Source: Terribacillus saccharophilus
Lineage (GTDB): Bacteria; Bacillota; Bacilli; Bacillales; Amphibacillaceae
Length of the DNA: 64,000 nucleotides
Assembly: GCF_002272075.1 (NCBI RefSeq)
Contig: NZ_NPBJ01000016.1
Span: 1-64,000, forward strand
Direction of reading: 5' to 3'
Part shown: one piece after another, positions 34,852 through 42,716 of the stretch
Layout of the letters: every line of letters starts with the position of its first letter
Numbering within the stretch: the stretch's first letter is position 1
Translations under genes and position numbers: made by a program
The notes under the pieces: model-generated
What the model saw: only the letters and a program-made list of their open reading frames with translations
Told to the model about the DNA's origin: nothing
Database searches by the model: none

Positions 34852-36297
34852 TCATTCGGTTGATTCACCTTTTTTAGGCCAAGCGTCAATATTGCGAAGA
34901 CCCTCAATGCTATCTGCATAGAATACTGGATCTTTACCTTCTTTACGCTGACGCTTATAGTCGCGTAAAGCCTTAACAGCAGTATTACTCAAGAGTGCAA
35001 TAACAATCAAGTTCAAAATAGCCATCAAGCCCATGAATAAATCAGCTAGTGTCCAAACAAAATCCAGGCTAGCTAGTGAACCGAATGCTACCATTGCAAC
35101 AACTGCCAAGCGATAAATAAATATCCAAACTTTACTACGTTTGATAAATTCGATATTCGATTCCCCATAATAATAGTTACTAATAACAGAACTGAATGCG
35201 AATAACAGAACGATAACAGCTAGGAATGTGCCTGCCCATTGACCAACACTGGACTGAAGTGCTTCCTGAGTTAATACGATTCCATCACTTTCAGAGGACT
35301 TATACAAACCTGAAAGCAAAATGATAAATGCAGTGGAACTACAGATCATCAGCGTATCGACGAATACCCCCATTGCCTGTATTAATCCTTGTTTTGCTGG
35401 GTGTGAGACAGTGGCAGATGCAGCTGCATTAGGTGCACTACCCATACCTGCTTCATTGGAGTATAAGCCTCGCTTAATCCCTTGCAGCATGGCAGCACCT
35501 ATAGCTCCTCCTGCCAACTGTTTCGTTCCGTCCCAAGCATCTGTGAAAATGAGTGCAAACACATCAGGAAGTTCTTTTATATTCATTATTATAACGACAA
35601 GCGCAATCAAAATATAAGCTCCAGCCATAACAGGAACAATAATTTCTGATAATCTAGCGACTAATTTGACGCCGCCAAATATAATGACAGCTGTTATGAG
35701 ACACAAAATAATTGTCATTATGTTTTTATTTAGTCCAAAGGAACTTTCGAATGCATTTGTGATTGTATTCGCCTGAACAGAATTAAATGCAAGACCGAAT
35801 GTAATCGTAATAAGAACCGCAAAAATGATGCCTAACCAACGCGCACGCAATGCTTTCTGCATATAATAAGCTGGACCGCCTCGAAAAGTACTGCCTTCTT
35901 TTGTTTTATAAATCTGTGCAAGCGTACTTTCCACAAATGCAGAAGCAGAACCAATTAAAGCAATCAGCCACATCCAAAAGACCGCTCCCGGTCCTCCCAA
36001 AGTGATTGCAAGTGCTACACCAGCCAGGTTACCTGTACCAACCCTCGCTGCCGTACTAATACAAAAAGCCTGAAAGGAACTTACCCCTGTCTTTCTACCT
36101 TTACCACTTTCACCAAGCAGACGGATCATTTCCGGTATCATCCGGAATTGCACAAAACCAAGTCGGATTGTAAAGTAGATTCCGAGACCGATTAATAGAA
36201 TAATAAGTAGACTTGACCATAATAAATCACTAGAAGTTGTCACGATTTTAGTGATTCCATCACCAATCGTGCTCATAAAATCGTTTAAACCCTGCAT
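34852..36297 (-). CDS. Sodium:alanine/glycine symporter (AGCS family)
   Basis: A 481-residue Na+-coupled amino-acid symporter with about eleven membrane helices. Diagnostic AGCS segments include GTGNLAGVALAITLGGPGAVFWMW, FRGGPAYYMQKAL and GLYSNEAGMGSAPNAAASA. It should import alanine, glycine or glutamine, like AlsT/GlnT. The start follows GGAGGTTCAAT. It is a single-gene unit ended by the terminator at 34817. Confidence 0.93.
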   Translation of the reverse strand: MQGLNDFMSTIGDGITKIVTTSSDLLWSSLLIILLIGLGIYFTIRLGFVQFRMIPEMIRLLGESGKGRKTGVSSFQAFCISTAARVGTGNLAGVALAITLGGPGAVFWMWLIALIGSASAFVESTLAQIYKTKEGSTFRGGPAYYMQKALRARWLGIIFAVLITITFGLAFNSVQANTITNAFESSFGLNKNIMTIILCLITAVIIFGGVKLVARLSEIIVPVMAGAYILIALVVIIMNIKELPDVFALIFTDAWDGTKQLAGGAIGAAMLQGIKRGLYSNEAGMGSAPNAAASATVSHPAKQGLIQAMGVFVDTLMICSSTAFIILLSGLYKSSESDGIVLTQEALQSSVGQWAGTFLAVIVLLFAFSSVISNYYYGESNIEFIKRSKVWIFIYRLAVVAMVAFGSLASLDFVWTLADLFMGLMAILNLIVIALLSNTAVKALRDYKRQRKEGKDPVFYADSIEGLRNIDAWPKKGESTE

Positions 36298-36433
36298 ATT
36301 GAACCTCCATTACTTCAGTATACACATACAGTTTAATGTAACAAAATCTCACATGATACGCAATGTTTATTCCTTCCAAAGTCAGCCATCATCCATGCTA
36401 TACTTGTATTACAAAGACAAGGTGGGATATGAA

Positions 36434-36613
36434 TTGAAGCAATCTAAAGATAAGAAACCTTTCCGTTATCCATTGGCATTTACAGTAGGCATCATCACTG
36501 CCATTCTTTTTGGAATCGCTTTTCAGAGCCCTACTGTTGGACTGGCTGTAGGATGTATGTTGGGCATTGTCTTCGGCACTATGCCAAAAGGGACGAAAAA
36601 GGAGGAAGAATGA
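36434..36613 (+). CDS. Small membrane protein, 59 residues
   Basis: A TTG at 36434 with AAGGTGG eight bases upstream opens a 59-residue frame. A basic N terminus (KQSKDKKPFRYP) is followed by two hydrophobic stretches and a charged tail (KGTKKEEE). A longer upstream frame lacks a ribosome site. The stop overlaps the acetyltransferase start (ATGA), so the two are translationally coupled. I do not recognise the family. Confidence 0.65.
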   Translation: MKQSKDKKPFRYPLAFTVGIITAILFGIAFQSPTVGLAVGCMLGIVFGTMPKGTKKEEE

Positions 36614-37002
36614 TGGTGACGATACGCCCATACGAGACAGAAGATTTGGCTGCAATCACCGACTTGCTGAAAGATGAGAGCTGGACTACCCTTGCAGCTG
36701 ATCCTTCTCGTTTCGATCAAGCTATGAAAGGATCGTCCCCTGCTCTTGTTGCATTGCATAACGGTGAAATATGCGGCTATATTCGTTGTATCACAGACCA
36801 AGTCATCACCCTTCTCGTTGCTGAGCTGCTCGTCGATGGAAAGCTGCGCGGACAAGGGGTTGGCGGCAAGCTGCTTCAAGCTGCACATGATCTCTTCCCT
36901 TCGACGCGAATGGAGATGCTGGCGACAAGTACATCGAAATCGTATTATGAACAGAAGAAATTCCGTCCATTTTATGGTTTCCGAAAGACATATGCGGAGT
37001 AA
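36610..37002 (+). CDS. GNAT family N-acetyltransferase
   Basis: A 130-residue acetyltransferase with the acetyl-CoA-binding motif A in VDGKLRGQGVGGKLLQAAH (R/QxxGxG/A form). Beta strands before it carry TLLVAELLV, and the C terminus has KSYYEQKKFRPF. The start follows GGAGGAAGA. It overlaps the preceding small membrane protein gene. The substrate is unknown. Confidence 0.85.
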   Translation: MMVTIRPYETEDLAAITDLLKDESWTTLAADPSRFDQAMKGSSPALVALHNGEICGYIRCITDQVITLLVAELLVDGKLRGQGVGGKLLQAAHDLFPSTRMEMLATSTSKSYYEQKKFRPFYGFRKTYAE

Positions 37003-37046
37003 TATCTTCTTAATCTAGTACATATGATATATTTTATCGATATATT

Positions 37047-37071
37047 GTTTGTCAATGTGCAAATTGGGAAT
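37047..37071 (+). promoter_or_regulatory. Candidate sigma-B promoter of the DUF3243 gene
   Basis: GTTTGT (37047-37052) and GGGAAT (37066-37071) are separated by 13 bases, 34 bases before the start codon. The match to GTTTAA-N14-GGGTAT is partial. Confidence 0.4.
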
Positions 37072-37104
37072 ACATTACTAACTCAACAAGAGGAGGTAAT
37101 GAAA

Positions 37105-37413
37105 ATGGCACATGAAGATCGCGCACAGAATGCTGTGGAAAACCTATCCCAAGAAGATAAGAACGATATTCTGAACAATTTCCAGAACTTCCAAGATTAT
37201 TTAGGAAATAAAGTGAAACAAGGTGAACGCCTCGGCCTAAGTGAAGAAGCTTTGACAAAAGCCGCTCAGCGTGTAGCTGATTATTTAGCGGATAAAGAGG
37301 AACCTCGCAACCGTGAGGAGTATTTACTCAAACAGCTGTGGCTAGCTGCTGATGAAGAAAACAAGAGACCGCTTGCGAACACACTCGTGAAGCTTGCAGA
37401 TCAAACAAACTAA
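37105..37413 (+). CDS. DUF3243 family protein, YmfJ-like
   Basis: A 102-residue acidic, helical, soluble protein of the DUF3243 family (B. subtilis YmfJ). Characteristic stretches are FQNFQDYLGNKVKQGERLGLSEEAL and DKEEPRNREEYLLKQLW. The ATG at 37105 is eight bases after AGAGGAGG; an ATG six bases earlier is too close. A candidate sigma-B promoter precedes it. Function is unknown. Confidence 0.88.
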   Translation: MAHEDRAQNAVENLSQEDKNDILNNFQNFQDYLGNKVKQGERLGLSEEALTKAAQRVADYLADKEEPRNREEYLLKQLWLAADEENKRPLANTLVKLADQTN

Positions 37414-37417
37414 TACG

Positions 37418-37449
37418 AAAAAGCGGATCCAAATTGGATTCGCTTTTTT
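37418..37449. terminator. Bidirectional terminator between the DUF3243 and MBL genes
   Basis: AAAAAGCGGATCC pairs with GGATTCGCTTTTT (one G-T pair) around five bases, between convergent stops. Confidence 0.88.
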
Positions 37450-38344
37450 ATTTTTTACGGAAGATTGGATTAGGCTTCTCGCTGCTAATCTGACAGGAAA
37501 GTCCATTCGTTTCAATACTGATTGTGCCGCCCTTAGCTGTTGCATAAAGCACAGCTCCTGCTTTTTGCAGATTACGTACGACCTCTTTCGTCGGATGCCC
37601 TAATTGATTATCTCTTCCATAGGAAACAACTGCATAATCAGGCTTCACTTTCTTCAGGAAAGCGAATGTGTTGCTTGTCCGGGAACCATGATGTGCTACC
37701 TTATAGACCTCCGATTCCACTTCATAATTATGTTTCATCGTATACTCCTGCTGTGATTCAGCGTCACTCATAAGCAGAAAATCGACCGTACGATATGTCA
37801 GCCGCAAAACGATCGAGGCCTGATTGTTCGTTGCTTTTGGATGATTAGCATTTAATACTTGAATAGACAGAAGCGGGTCAACCGTTATATAGGAACCTTC
37901 CTTGGCGATGGTAACCGGGATTTCTTTTTCCGCCAGAATCTCGGTATAGCGCTGATACGTCCTCGTTGTATACAGCTTACCGCTATCCAGTACTTGCTTC
38001 ACCTTGAATTTCTCCAGTACCGGCAGAAGTCCCCCGATATGGTCGATATCCGGATGAGTAGCTACTAACAGATCCAATTTCTCTACTCCCCTGGCAGAAA
38101 GCTCCGATATCACCTTCTCCCCTGACTCTCCGTCTCCTCCGTCTACGAGAATATTATAATGTGATGGTGTTTGTATTAGCATGCTGTCACCTTGACCGAC
38201 ATCAAGAAAATGCACCTGCAGCTTCCCTGCTTCGTCGGTCTGCGAAAAAATATAGTCCCAAATGCCGCTCCCGCTTTCAGCTGCTGTATGCATCGGGAAG
38301 CAAAGCATCAGGCAAATACATATAAAAATCATGTGTTTCTTCAT
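37448..38344 (-). CDS. Secreted ComEC-like metallo-beta-lactamase-fold hydrolase
   Basis: A 298-residue protein with a signal peptide (MKKHMIFICICLMLCFPMHTAA) and an MBL-fold domain like the C-terminal part of ComEC/Rec2, without ComEC's membrane channel. Metal-site motifs are HFLDVGQGDS, THPDIDHIGG, SDAES and KVAHHGS. Free secreted relatives may be extracellular nucleases or phosphodiesterases. A run of G (GGGGGCGG) is the only ribosome-like site before the ATG. Confidence 0.88.
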   Translation of the reverse strand: MKKHMIFICICLMLCFPMHTAAESGSGIWDYIFSQTDEAGKLQVHFLDVGQGDSMLIQTPSHYNILVDGGDGESGEKVISELSARGVEKLDLLVATHPDIDHIGGLLPVLEKFKVKQVLDSGKLYTTRTYQRYTEILAEKEIPVTIAKEGSYITVDPLLSIQVLNANHPKATNNQASIVLRLTYRTVDFLLMSDAESQQEYTMKHNYEVESEVYKVAHHGSRTSNTFAFLKKVKPDYAVVSYGRDNQLGHPTKEVVRNLQKAGAVLYATAKGGTISIETNGLSCQISSEKPNPIFRKK

Positions 38345-38470
38345 TGCGTTCCGCCCCCTTTTTCATAGGATGCAGTCCGCTTACAGTTCGTATGCACCAA
38401 TACTTGTCTCCTAATTTTAACAATCGATCGGACATGCTATACTAATATCAATTGAAAGGAGCGACGAATC

Positions 38471-39052
38471 ATGTTTACACATCGCATTGACTCAGCCACT
38501 TATTTGAAGCTTTTGGAACCACAGGACAGCGACAAGCTGTATCAGCTGATCGACAGTTCCCGTGAGCACTTGCGGCAATGGCTGCCTTGGGTAGATCAGA
38601 ACACGTCCGTCGAGCACAGCAGACAATTCATCCAGCATACGCTGGATCAGTTCGCATCAAATAACGGATTTACAGCAGGCATCTGGTATCAGGGCGCTTT
38701 AGCCGGAGTAATCGGCTTTCATAAGATTGACTGGCAGAATCGATCTACTAGCTTAGGGTATTGGCTGGGAGAAGAGTACACTGGTCTTGGCCTGATGCAA
38801 AAAGCAGTAAGTAAATCCTTGGACTATGCCTTCCTTGAACTTCGATTGAACCGGGTGGAAATCCGTTCAGCCATCGGAAATGTACGAAGCAGAAGAATTC
38901 CGGAAAAACTCAACTTCACTCTTGAAGGAACAATTCGTCAAGCAGAAAAGCTTGTTTATGGTTATGTGAATCACAATGTTTACGGCATGCTTTTGGAAGA
39001 TTGGGAAGCGAAAGAAAACAGCAAGAAAAATGATGATGAGGCCAAAGAATAA
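38471..39052 (+). CDS. RimJ/RimL-type N-acetyltransferase, YdaF-like
   Basis: A 193-residue GNAT protein of the ribosomal-protein-serine acetyltransferase type. It has RQWLPWVDQNTSVEHSRQFI near the N terminus, the CoA-binding WLGEEYTGLGLMQKAV at about residue 97 and the family tail NVRSRRIPEKLNFTLEGTIRQAEKL. It closely resembles B. subtilis YdaF. The start follows GAAAGGAGCGACGAATC, with TATACT upstream as a likely -10. Confidence 0.88.
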   Translation: MFTHRIDSATYLKLLEPQDSDKLYQLIDSSREHLRQWLPWVDQNTSVEHSRQFIQHTLDQFASNNGFTAGIWYQGALAGVIGFHKIDWQNRSTSLGYWLGEEYTGLGLMQKAVSKSLDYAFLELRLNRVEIRSAIGNVRSRRIPEKLNFTLEGTIRQAEKLVYGYVNHNVYGMLLEDWEAKENSKKNDDEAKE

Positions 39053-39090
39053 TTATTTCATATCAAATTAATTACAATTGCATTACATGT

Positions 39091-39116
39091 GTTTAGTCTC
39101 ATCTCCAACCGGCTAT
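39091..39116 (+). promoter_or_regulatory. Sigma-B-type promoter of gspA
   Basis: GTTTAG (39091-39096) is followed after exactly 14 bases by GGCTAT (39111-39116). Each element has one mismatch to the sigma-B consensus GTTTAA-N14-GGGTAT. B. subtilis gspA is a known sigma-B gene. Confidence 0.65.
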
Positions 39117-39143
39117 ATATGCAGTAAGGAGATGAGAAGAACA

Positions 39144-39989
39144 ATGGAGAAGAAAATGCATATTGTATCATCGACAGATGACAACTACGCACAGCACTTG
39201 GGTATGACATTGAGTTCTTTACTTGAAAACACTTCAAACCCTAAGGATTTTGTTATTTCAATCATCGATGGAGGAATTAGCCAAGAGAAGAAACAGCTGC
39301 TGAAGGAAACTGCAGCTGCCTACAATACACCGCTTGATTTCCTAGATGTAAATTTGGATGCTTACGGAGGTGCAATTGCCAGCCGCCATATTTCAAAAGC
39401 GGCTTACTATCGTATATCCATACCTGAAATGATGGATCCAGCTATTGAACGGACGCTGTATGTTGATTGCGATATGCTGGTACTGGATGATGTCAAAAAA
39501 CTTTTCGAGACCGATATGGAAGGCAATATTGTTGCAGCTGTCGGAGACTATGGGGAACACCGCCGACTGGAGAAAATGGGAATCACAAAAGAAGATCGTT
39601 ATTTTAACTCCGGTCTGATCCTAATTGATATGAAGGCTTGGCGTGACAGTAATATTACGAATAAGGTGCTGACATTCATCAACGAAAACCCGGATAAGCT
39701 AGCTTGGCATGATCAGGATGCCCTAAACGCCATCCTATGGAATGATTGGCTCATGCTTCATCCGAAATGGAATGCCCAGACACATGTCATCCTGAAAGAA
39801 TATAAAGCGAAATCACTCAAGGAAGAACGAGTGCTTCGGACAGTAAGGGAAACACCATCGATTGTCCATTTCTGCGGAGAAGAAAAACCTTGGCAGGAAG
39901 GTTCCATCCATCCTTACACAGATGGCTACTATAACTATTTGGCAAAGACAGCATTTGCCGCTAAATCCAAAAATTCCTTATCAGTATAA
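39144..39989 (+). CDS. gspA: Family 8 glycosyltransferase, general stress protein A-like
   Basis: A 281-residue GT8 retaining glycosyltransferase resembling GspA of B. subtilis. The N terminus MHIVSSTDDNYAQHLG, the DxD metal/sugar-nucleotide motif in RTLYVDCDMLVLDD, the FNSGLILIDMKAWR segment and WHDQDALNAIL are all family features. The start at 39144 follows AAGGAG with a 12-base gap. A sigma-B-like promoter lies just upstream. The acceptor is unknown. Confidence 0.88.
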   Translation: MEKKMHIVSSTDDNYAQHLGMTLSSLLENTSNPKDFVISIIDGGISQEKKQLLKETAAAYNTPLDFLDVNLDAYGGAIASRHISKAAYYRISIPEMMDPAIERTLYVDCDMLVLDDVKKLFETDMEGNIVAAVGDYGEHRRLEKMGITKEDRYFNSGLILIDMKAWRDSNITNKVLTFINENPDKLAWHDQDALNAILWNDWLMLHPKWNAQTHVILKEYKAKSLKEERVLRTVRETPSIVHFCGEEKPWQEGSIHPYTDGYYNYLAKTAFAAKSKNSLSV

Positions 39990-39998
39990 ACTGTTTGT

Positions 39999-40029
39999 AA
40001 AACCGGAGTTAAGATAACTCCGGTTTTTT
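39999..40029 (+). terminator. Terminator after gspA
   Basis: AAAACCGGAGTT pairs with AACTCCGGTTTT around five bases and ends in T. Confidence 0.9.
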
Positions 40030-40078
40030 CTATGTGCTCTTCGCATATGTTACACTAGTACAAAAGGAGGTGCTTTCC

Positions 40079-40621
40079 CTGAAAGCTAGACGCACGCTCT
40101 TAGCCGTGCTGCTGCCGATAGGTATCGCTATAATCGCCCTATTCATTTTTCGCTCTTATTTTTATTTCCCTAGTACCGTCTATGGTGAATCAATGGCTCC
40201 AACTTTAGAAGATCAAAACAAGATCCTCATTAGCCGCGTCGGTAACATCGATCGTTTCGATGAAGTTGTTTTCCACGCTCCAGATCAGGATGCAAGCTAT
40301 GTAAAGCGGGTAATCGGGGTTCCCGGAGACAAGATCGAATACAAAAATGATGTCCTTTATGTAAATGGCAAGAAACATGCAGAACCCTACCTGAAAGAAA
40401 TGAAAAACGCTATGCAGGAAGATGCGTTATTTACAAATAACTTCAAGCTTCGTGATGTTATAGGAGAAGATACTATTCCGGATGGGTACCTGTTCGTCAT
40501 GGGAGATAATCGCAGAAACAGCAAGGACAGCAGGATGTTCGGCTTAATCCCGCAAAGCACAGTCATCGGAGAAGTAAAGTTCCGCTATTATCCATTTCCT
40601 CAAATGGGATTGACCAATTAA
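40079..40621 (+). CDS. Type I signal peptidase with apparent CTG start
   Basis: Signal peptidase I (SipS/LepB family) cleaves secretory signal peptides outside the membrane. From CTG at 40079 the product has 180 residues: a basic N terminus (KARR), one membrane anchor (residues about 7-30), catalytic Ser38 in YGESMAPTL, catalytic Lys76 in SYVKRVIG and the VMGDNRRNSKDSR box. GGAGG (40066-40070) is eight bases before the CTG. The only nearby standard codon in frame, GTG at 40070, overlaps that ribosome site, and an earlier GTG (40034) has none. CTG is therefore the best-placed start. Confidence 0.88.
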   Translation: MKARRTLLAVLLPIGIAIIALFIFRSYFYFPSTVYGESMAPTLEDQNKILISRVGNIDRFDEVVFHAPDQDASYVKRVIGVPGDKIEYKNDVLYVNGKKHAEPYLKEMKNAMQEDALFTNNFKLRDVIGEDTIPDGYLFVMGDNRRNSKDSRMFGLIPQSTVIGEVKFRYYPFPQMGLTN

Positions 40622-40638
40622 ATAAGTTGAGTTGACGA

Positions 40639-40667
40639 ACAGTGCAGGCATTTGCACTGTTTTTTTA
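40639..40667 (+). terminator. Terminator after the signal peptidase gene
   Basis: ACAGTGCA pairs with TGCACTGT around six bases and is followed by seven T. Confidence 0.88.
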
Positions 40668-40684
40668 TTTTCTCCAAATTCTGG

Positions 40685-40739
40685 TTGACTTCCCTTTCTC
40701 CTGGTTATATAGTTAGTTACATGAGTAATGAACCAACTA
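40685..40739 (+). promoter_or_regulatory. Promoter and operator of the GntR-ABC operon
   Basis: TTGACT (40685-40690) and TATAGT (40708-40713) are 17 bases apart. An inverted repeat, TAGTTAGTT (40710-40718) with AACCAACTA (40731-40739), eight of nine bases matching, begins inside the -10 and covers the start of transcription. This is the placement expected for autorepression by the first gene. Confidence 0.6.
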
Positions 40740-40765
40740 CCCTAGAACTTTAAAGGAGCATATGT

Positions 40766-41119
40766 ATGCTTGATGATTCAAAGCCGATCTTTATCCAGAT
40801 CAAAGAACAACTAGAAGACGCCATCCTCAACGGCTCCATTCAAATTGGAGAACGGGTGCCCTCCACCAATGAATTTGCTCAACACCACAAGATAAATCCG
40901 GCCACAGCAGGAAAAGGAATCAATCAGCTTGTAGACGAAGGTATATTATTCAAGAAAAGAGGCGTCGGTATGTTCGTCACAGAAACAGCTCATGACATTC
41001 TGCTTGAAAAGAGGAAACAGCAGTTTTTCAATGCATATATCGTTCCAATGAAACAAGAAGCTAGTAAGCTCCATATCCCCAAGGAAGAAATTATCCGTAT
41101 GCTCAAGGAGGAAGAGTAA
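40766..41119 (+). CDS. GntR-family regulator, YtrA/YhcF type
   Basis: A 117-residue repressor with a winged helix at about residues 8-75 (KPIFIQIKEQLEDAILNGSIQIGERVPSTNEFAQHHKINPATAGKGINQLV) and a short helical C-terminal dimerisation tail rather than a large ligand domain. This is the YtrA subgroup, which controls adjacent ABC transporters. It is first in an operon with the ATPase and permease, spaced two bases from the ATPase gene. The start follows AAAGGAG. Confidence 0.9.
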   Translation: MLDDSKPIFIQIKEQLEDAILNGSIQIGERVPSTNEFAQHHKINPATAGKGINQLVDEGILFKKRGVGMFVTETAHDILLEKRKQQFFNAYIVPMKQEASKLHIPKEEIIRMLKEEE

Positions 41120-41121
41120 AA

Positions 41122-41982
41122 ATGACGATTATAGCTGATAAACTGATTAAAGAATACAAAACTGCCACAGCTTTGAAAGGAATCGACCTACAAATTACAG
41201 AGCCAAAAATCTATGGTCTGCTTGGCAGAAACGGTGCTGGTAAAACTACCTTCATGCAGCTTCTAGCTGGTTACGACAAGCCGTCTGGCGGAGAATTACA
41301 CGTAAATGGTATGAAACCTTTCGATAACCGCGCTGTTACAGAAAATATCTGTTTGATCAAAGAAGCAGATAACTTCAAAAAGGATTTAACTGTTCACCAA
41401 GTGCTGAAATTCGCATCAATGCTCTATTCCAATTGGGATAAGGATCTCGCTGCTGACCTTCTGGATGGATTCGACCTAAATAAAAAACTCCGCGTAAAAA
41501 GCCTCTCAAAGGGCATGGAATCTGCTCTCGGTATCATTGTCGGACTGGCAAGCAAAGCACCTGTTACGATGCTGGATGAACCTTATATTGGACTGGATGC
41601 AGCATCTCGCGCTTATTTCTACGAAGTACTGCTCGAAGAATTCCAGAGCGACCCTAGAATAATCATACTATCCACTCATTTAATTGATGAAGTCAGTAAT
41701 TTATTTGAAGAAGTAATCATCTTTGATAAAGGCAGTATCCTCCTGCATAAAAGTGCAGACGAACTTAGAGCTCAAAGTTTTTGCATCTCTGGGCCAGCAG
41801 CACAGGTCAAAACTTTTACAAACGGTAAACAAGTCATCAAAGAAACTAGTTTTGCTGGAACGTCACAAGCATACTTTCTATCTACAGAAGCACCTGCCTT
41901 AACTGGGGACCTGGCAGTTTCGGGAGTCCCGCTGCAAGATATGATGGTTCATCTAACAGAAAAAAGAGGTGCTCGCGCATGA
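41122..41982 (+). CDS. ABC transporter ATP-binding protein
   Basis: A 286-residue ATPase with Walker A GLLGRNGAGKTT, a degenerate signature LSKGMES in place of LSGGQ, Walker B VTMLDEPYIGLDAASR and switch His in LSTHLIDE. The LSKGM form is common in ABC-2 exporters of the YtrB/BcrA group. About 80 C-terminal residues form an accessory domain. The stop overlaps the permease start by four bases. Substrates of this class are often antibiotics or cell-wall precursors. Confidence 0.88.
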   Translation: MTIIADKLIKEYKTATALKGIDLQITEPKIYGLLGRNGAGKTTFMQLLAGYDKPSGGELHVNGMKPFDNRAVTENICLIKEADNFKKDLTVHQVLKFASMLYSNWDKDLAADLLDGFDLNKKLRVKSLSKGMESALGIIVGLASKAPVTMLDEPYIGLDAASRAYFYEVLLEEFQSDPRIIILSTHLIDEVSNLFEEVIIFDKGSILLHKSADELRAQSFCISGPAAQVKTFTNGKQVIKETSFAGTSQAYFLSTEAPALTGDLAVSGVPLQDMMVHLTEKRGARA

Positions 41983-42677
41983 TGAAACAAATACAGGCTT
42001 TACTCTATTTCTTTGTTGTCGATAGCAGACGTACAGTTACCATTTTTTGCTCTATCCTGCTGTTCAGCATCACTATCTTATCCATTCTTGCTTTTGCCGT
42101 CGTGGATAAGATGTATATTACCATTACAGTACCGGCTTATATCTTCATGATCATATTCGGCTTCAAAACAATTCAAGAAAGCCTCCCATTCGCTATAAAA
42201 AGAGGCATCACCAGAAAAAGTTATCATACGGCTGTCGGTATCTTTATATTATTAATCAGTTCCGTCATGGTCATTTTCCTTGTCGCTGTGCAATTGGTAT
42301 TCAACGCTGTAATTCAGGCAGCCAATATAACAAATATCCAAATCCTCCGCCCGATCGGTGCGAGCACCGATCTGAAAAGTATTCTGTATAGTTTACCGCT
42401 AGATTTTGCTTTCCTATTATCTTTCTTTGCTGCTGGACTTTTACTGGGGATCGTCGTATATAAATTTGGATTTCTTGGAGGGGCGATACTAGGAGGCATT
42501 GTTTTAATCGGAGTAACTATTACTCTAGCCAGCCGTGAGCGTCTAATCGACTTGCTCACATGGATGCAGGACTTAGCTGTACTACCTGCATTCGGATTGA
42601 TATGCGCAATCGCGATCATTTCCTATATAATAAGCTGGCTTTTCATCCGTACTAGCAGTTCCCAGCATACTGCATAA
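41979..42677 (+). CDS. ABC-2-like transporter permease
   Basis: A 232-residue membrane protein with six hydrophobic helices, the partner of the preceding ATPase. A cytoplasmic loop, PFAIKRGITRKSYH, lies between helices two and three and matches the coupling region of small ABC-2 permeases. It is the last gene of the GntR-ABC operon. No substrate can be inferred. Confidence 0.85.
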   Translation: MMKQIQALLYFFVVDSRRTVTIFCSILLFSITILSILAFAVVDKMYITITVPAYIFMIIFGFKTIQESLPFAIKRGITRKSYHTAVGIFILLISSVMVIFLVAVQLVFNAVIQAANITNIQILRPIGASTDLKSILYSLPLDFAFLLSFFAAGLLLGIVVYKFGFLGGAILGGIVLIGVTITLASRERLIDLLTWMQDLAVLPAFGLICAIAIISYIISWLFIRTSSSQHTA

Positions 42678-42716
42678 AAAAGAGACTCATGCCCAAGAGC
42701 ATGAGTCTCTTTTTTA
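42676..42716. terminator. Bidirectional terminator between the ABC operon and clpE
   Basis: A 17-bp perfect stem with AAAAAA/TTTTTT ends and a six-base loop lies between convergent stops. Confidence 0.92.
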
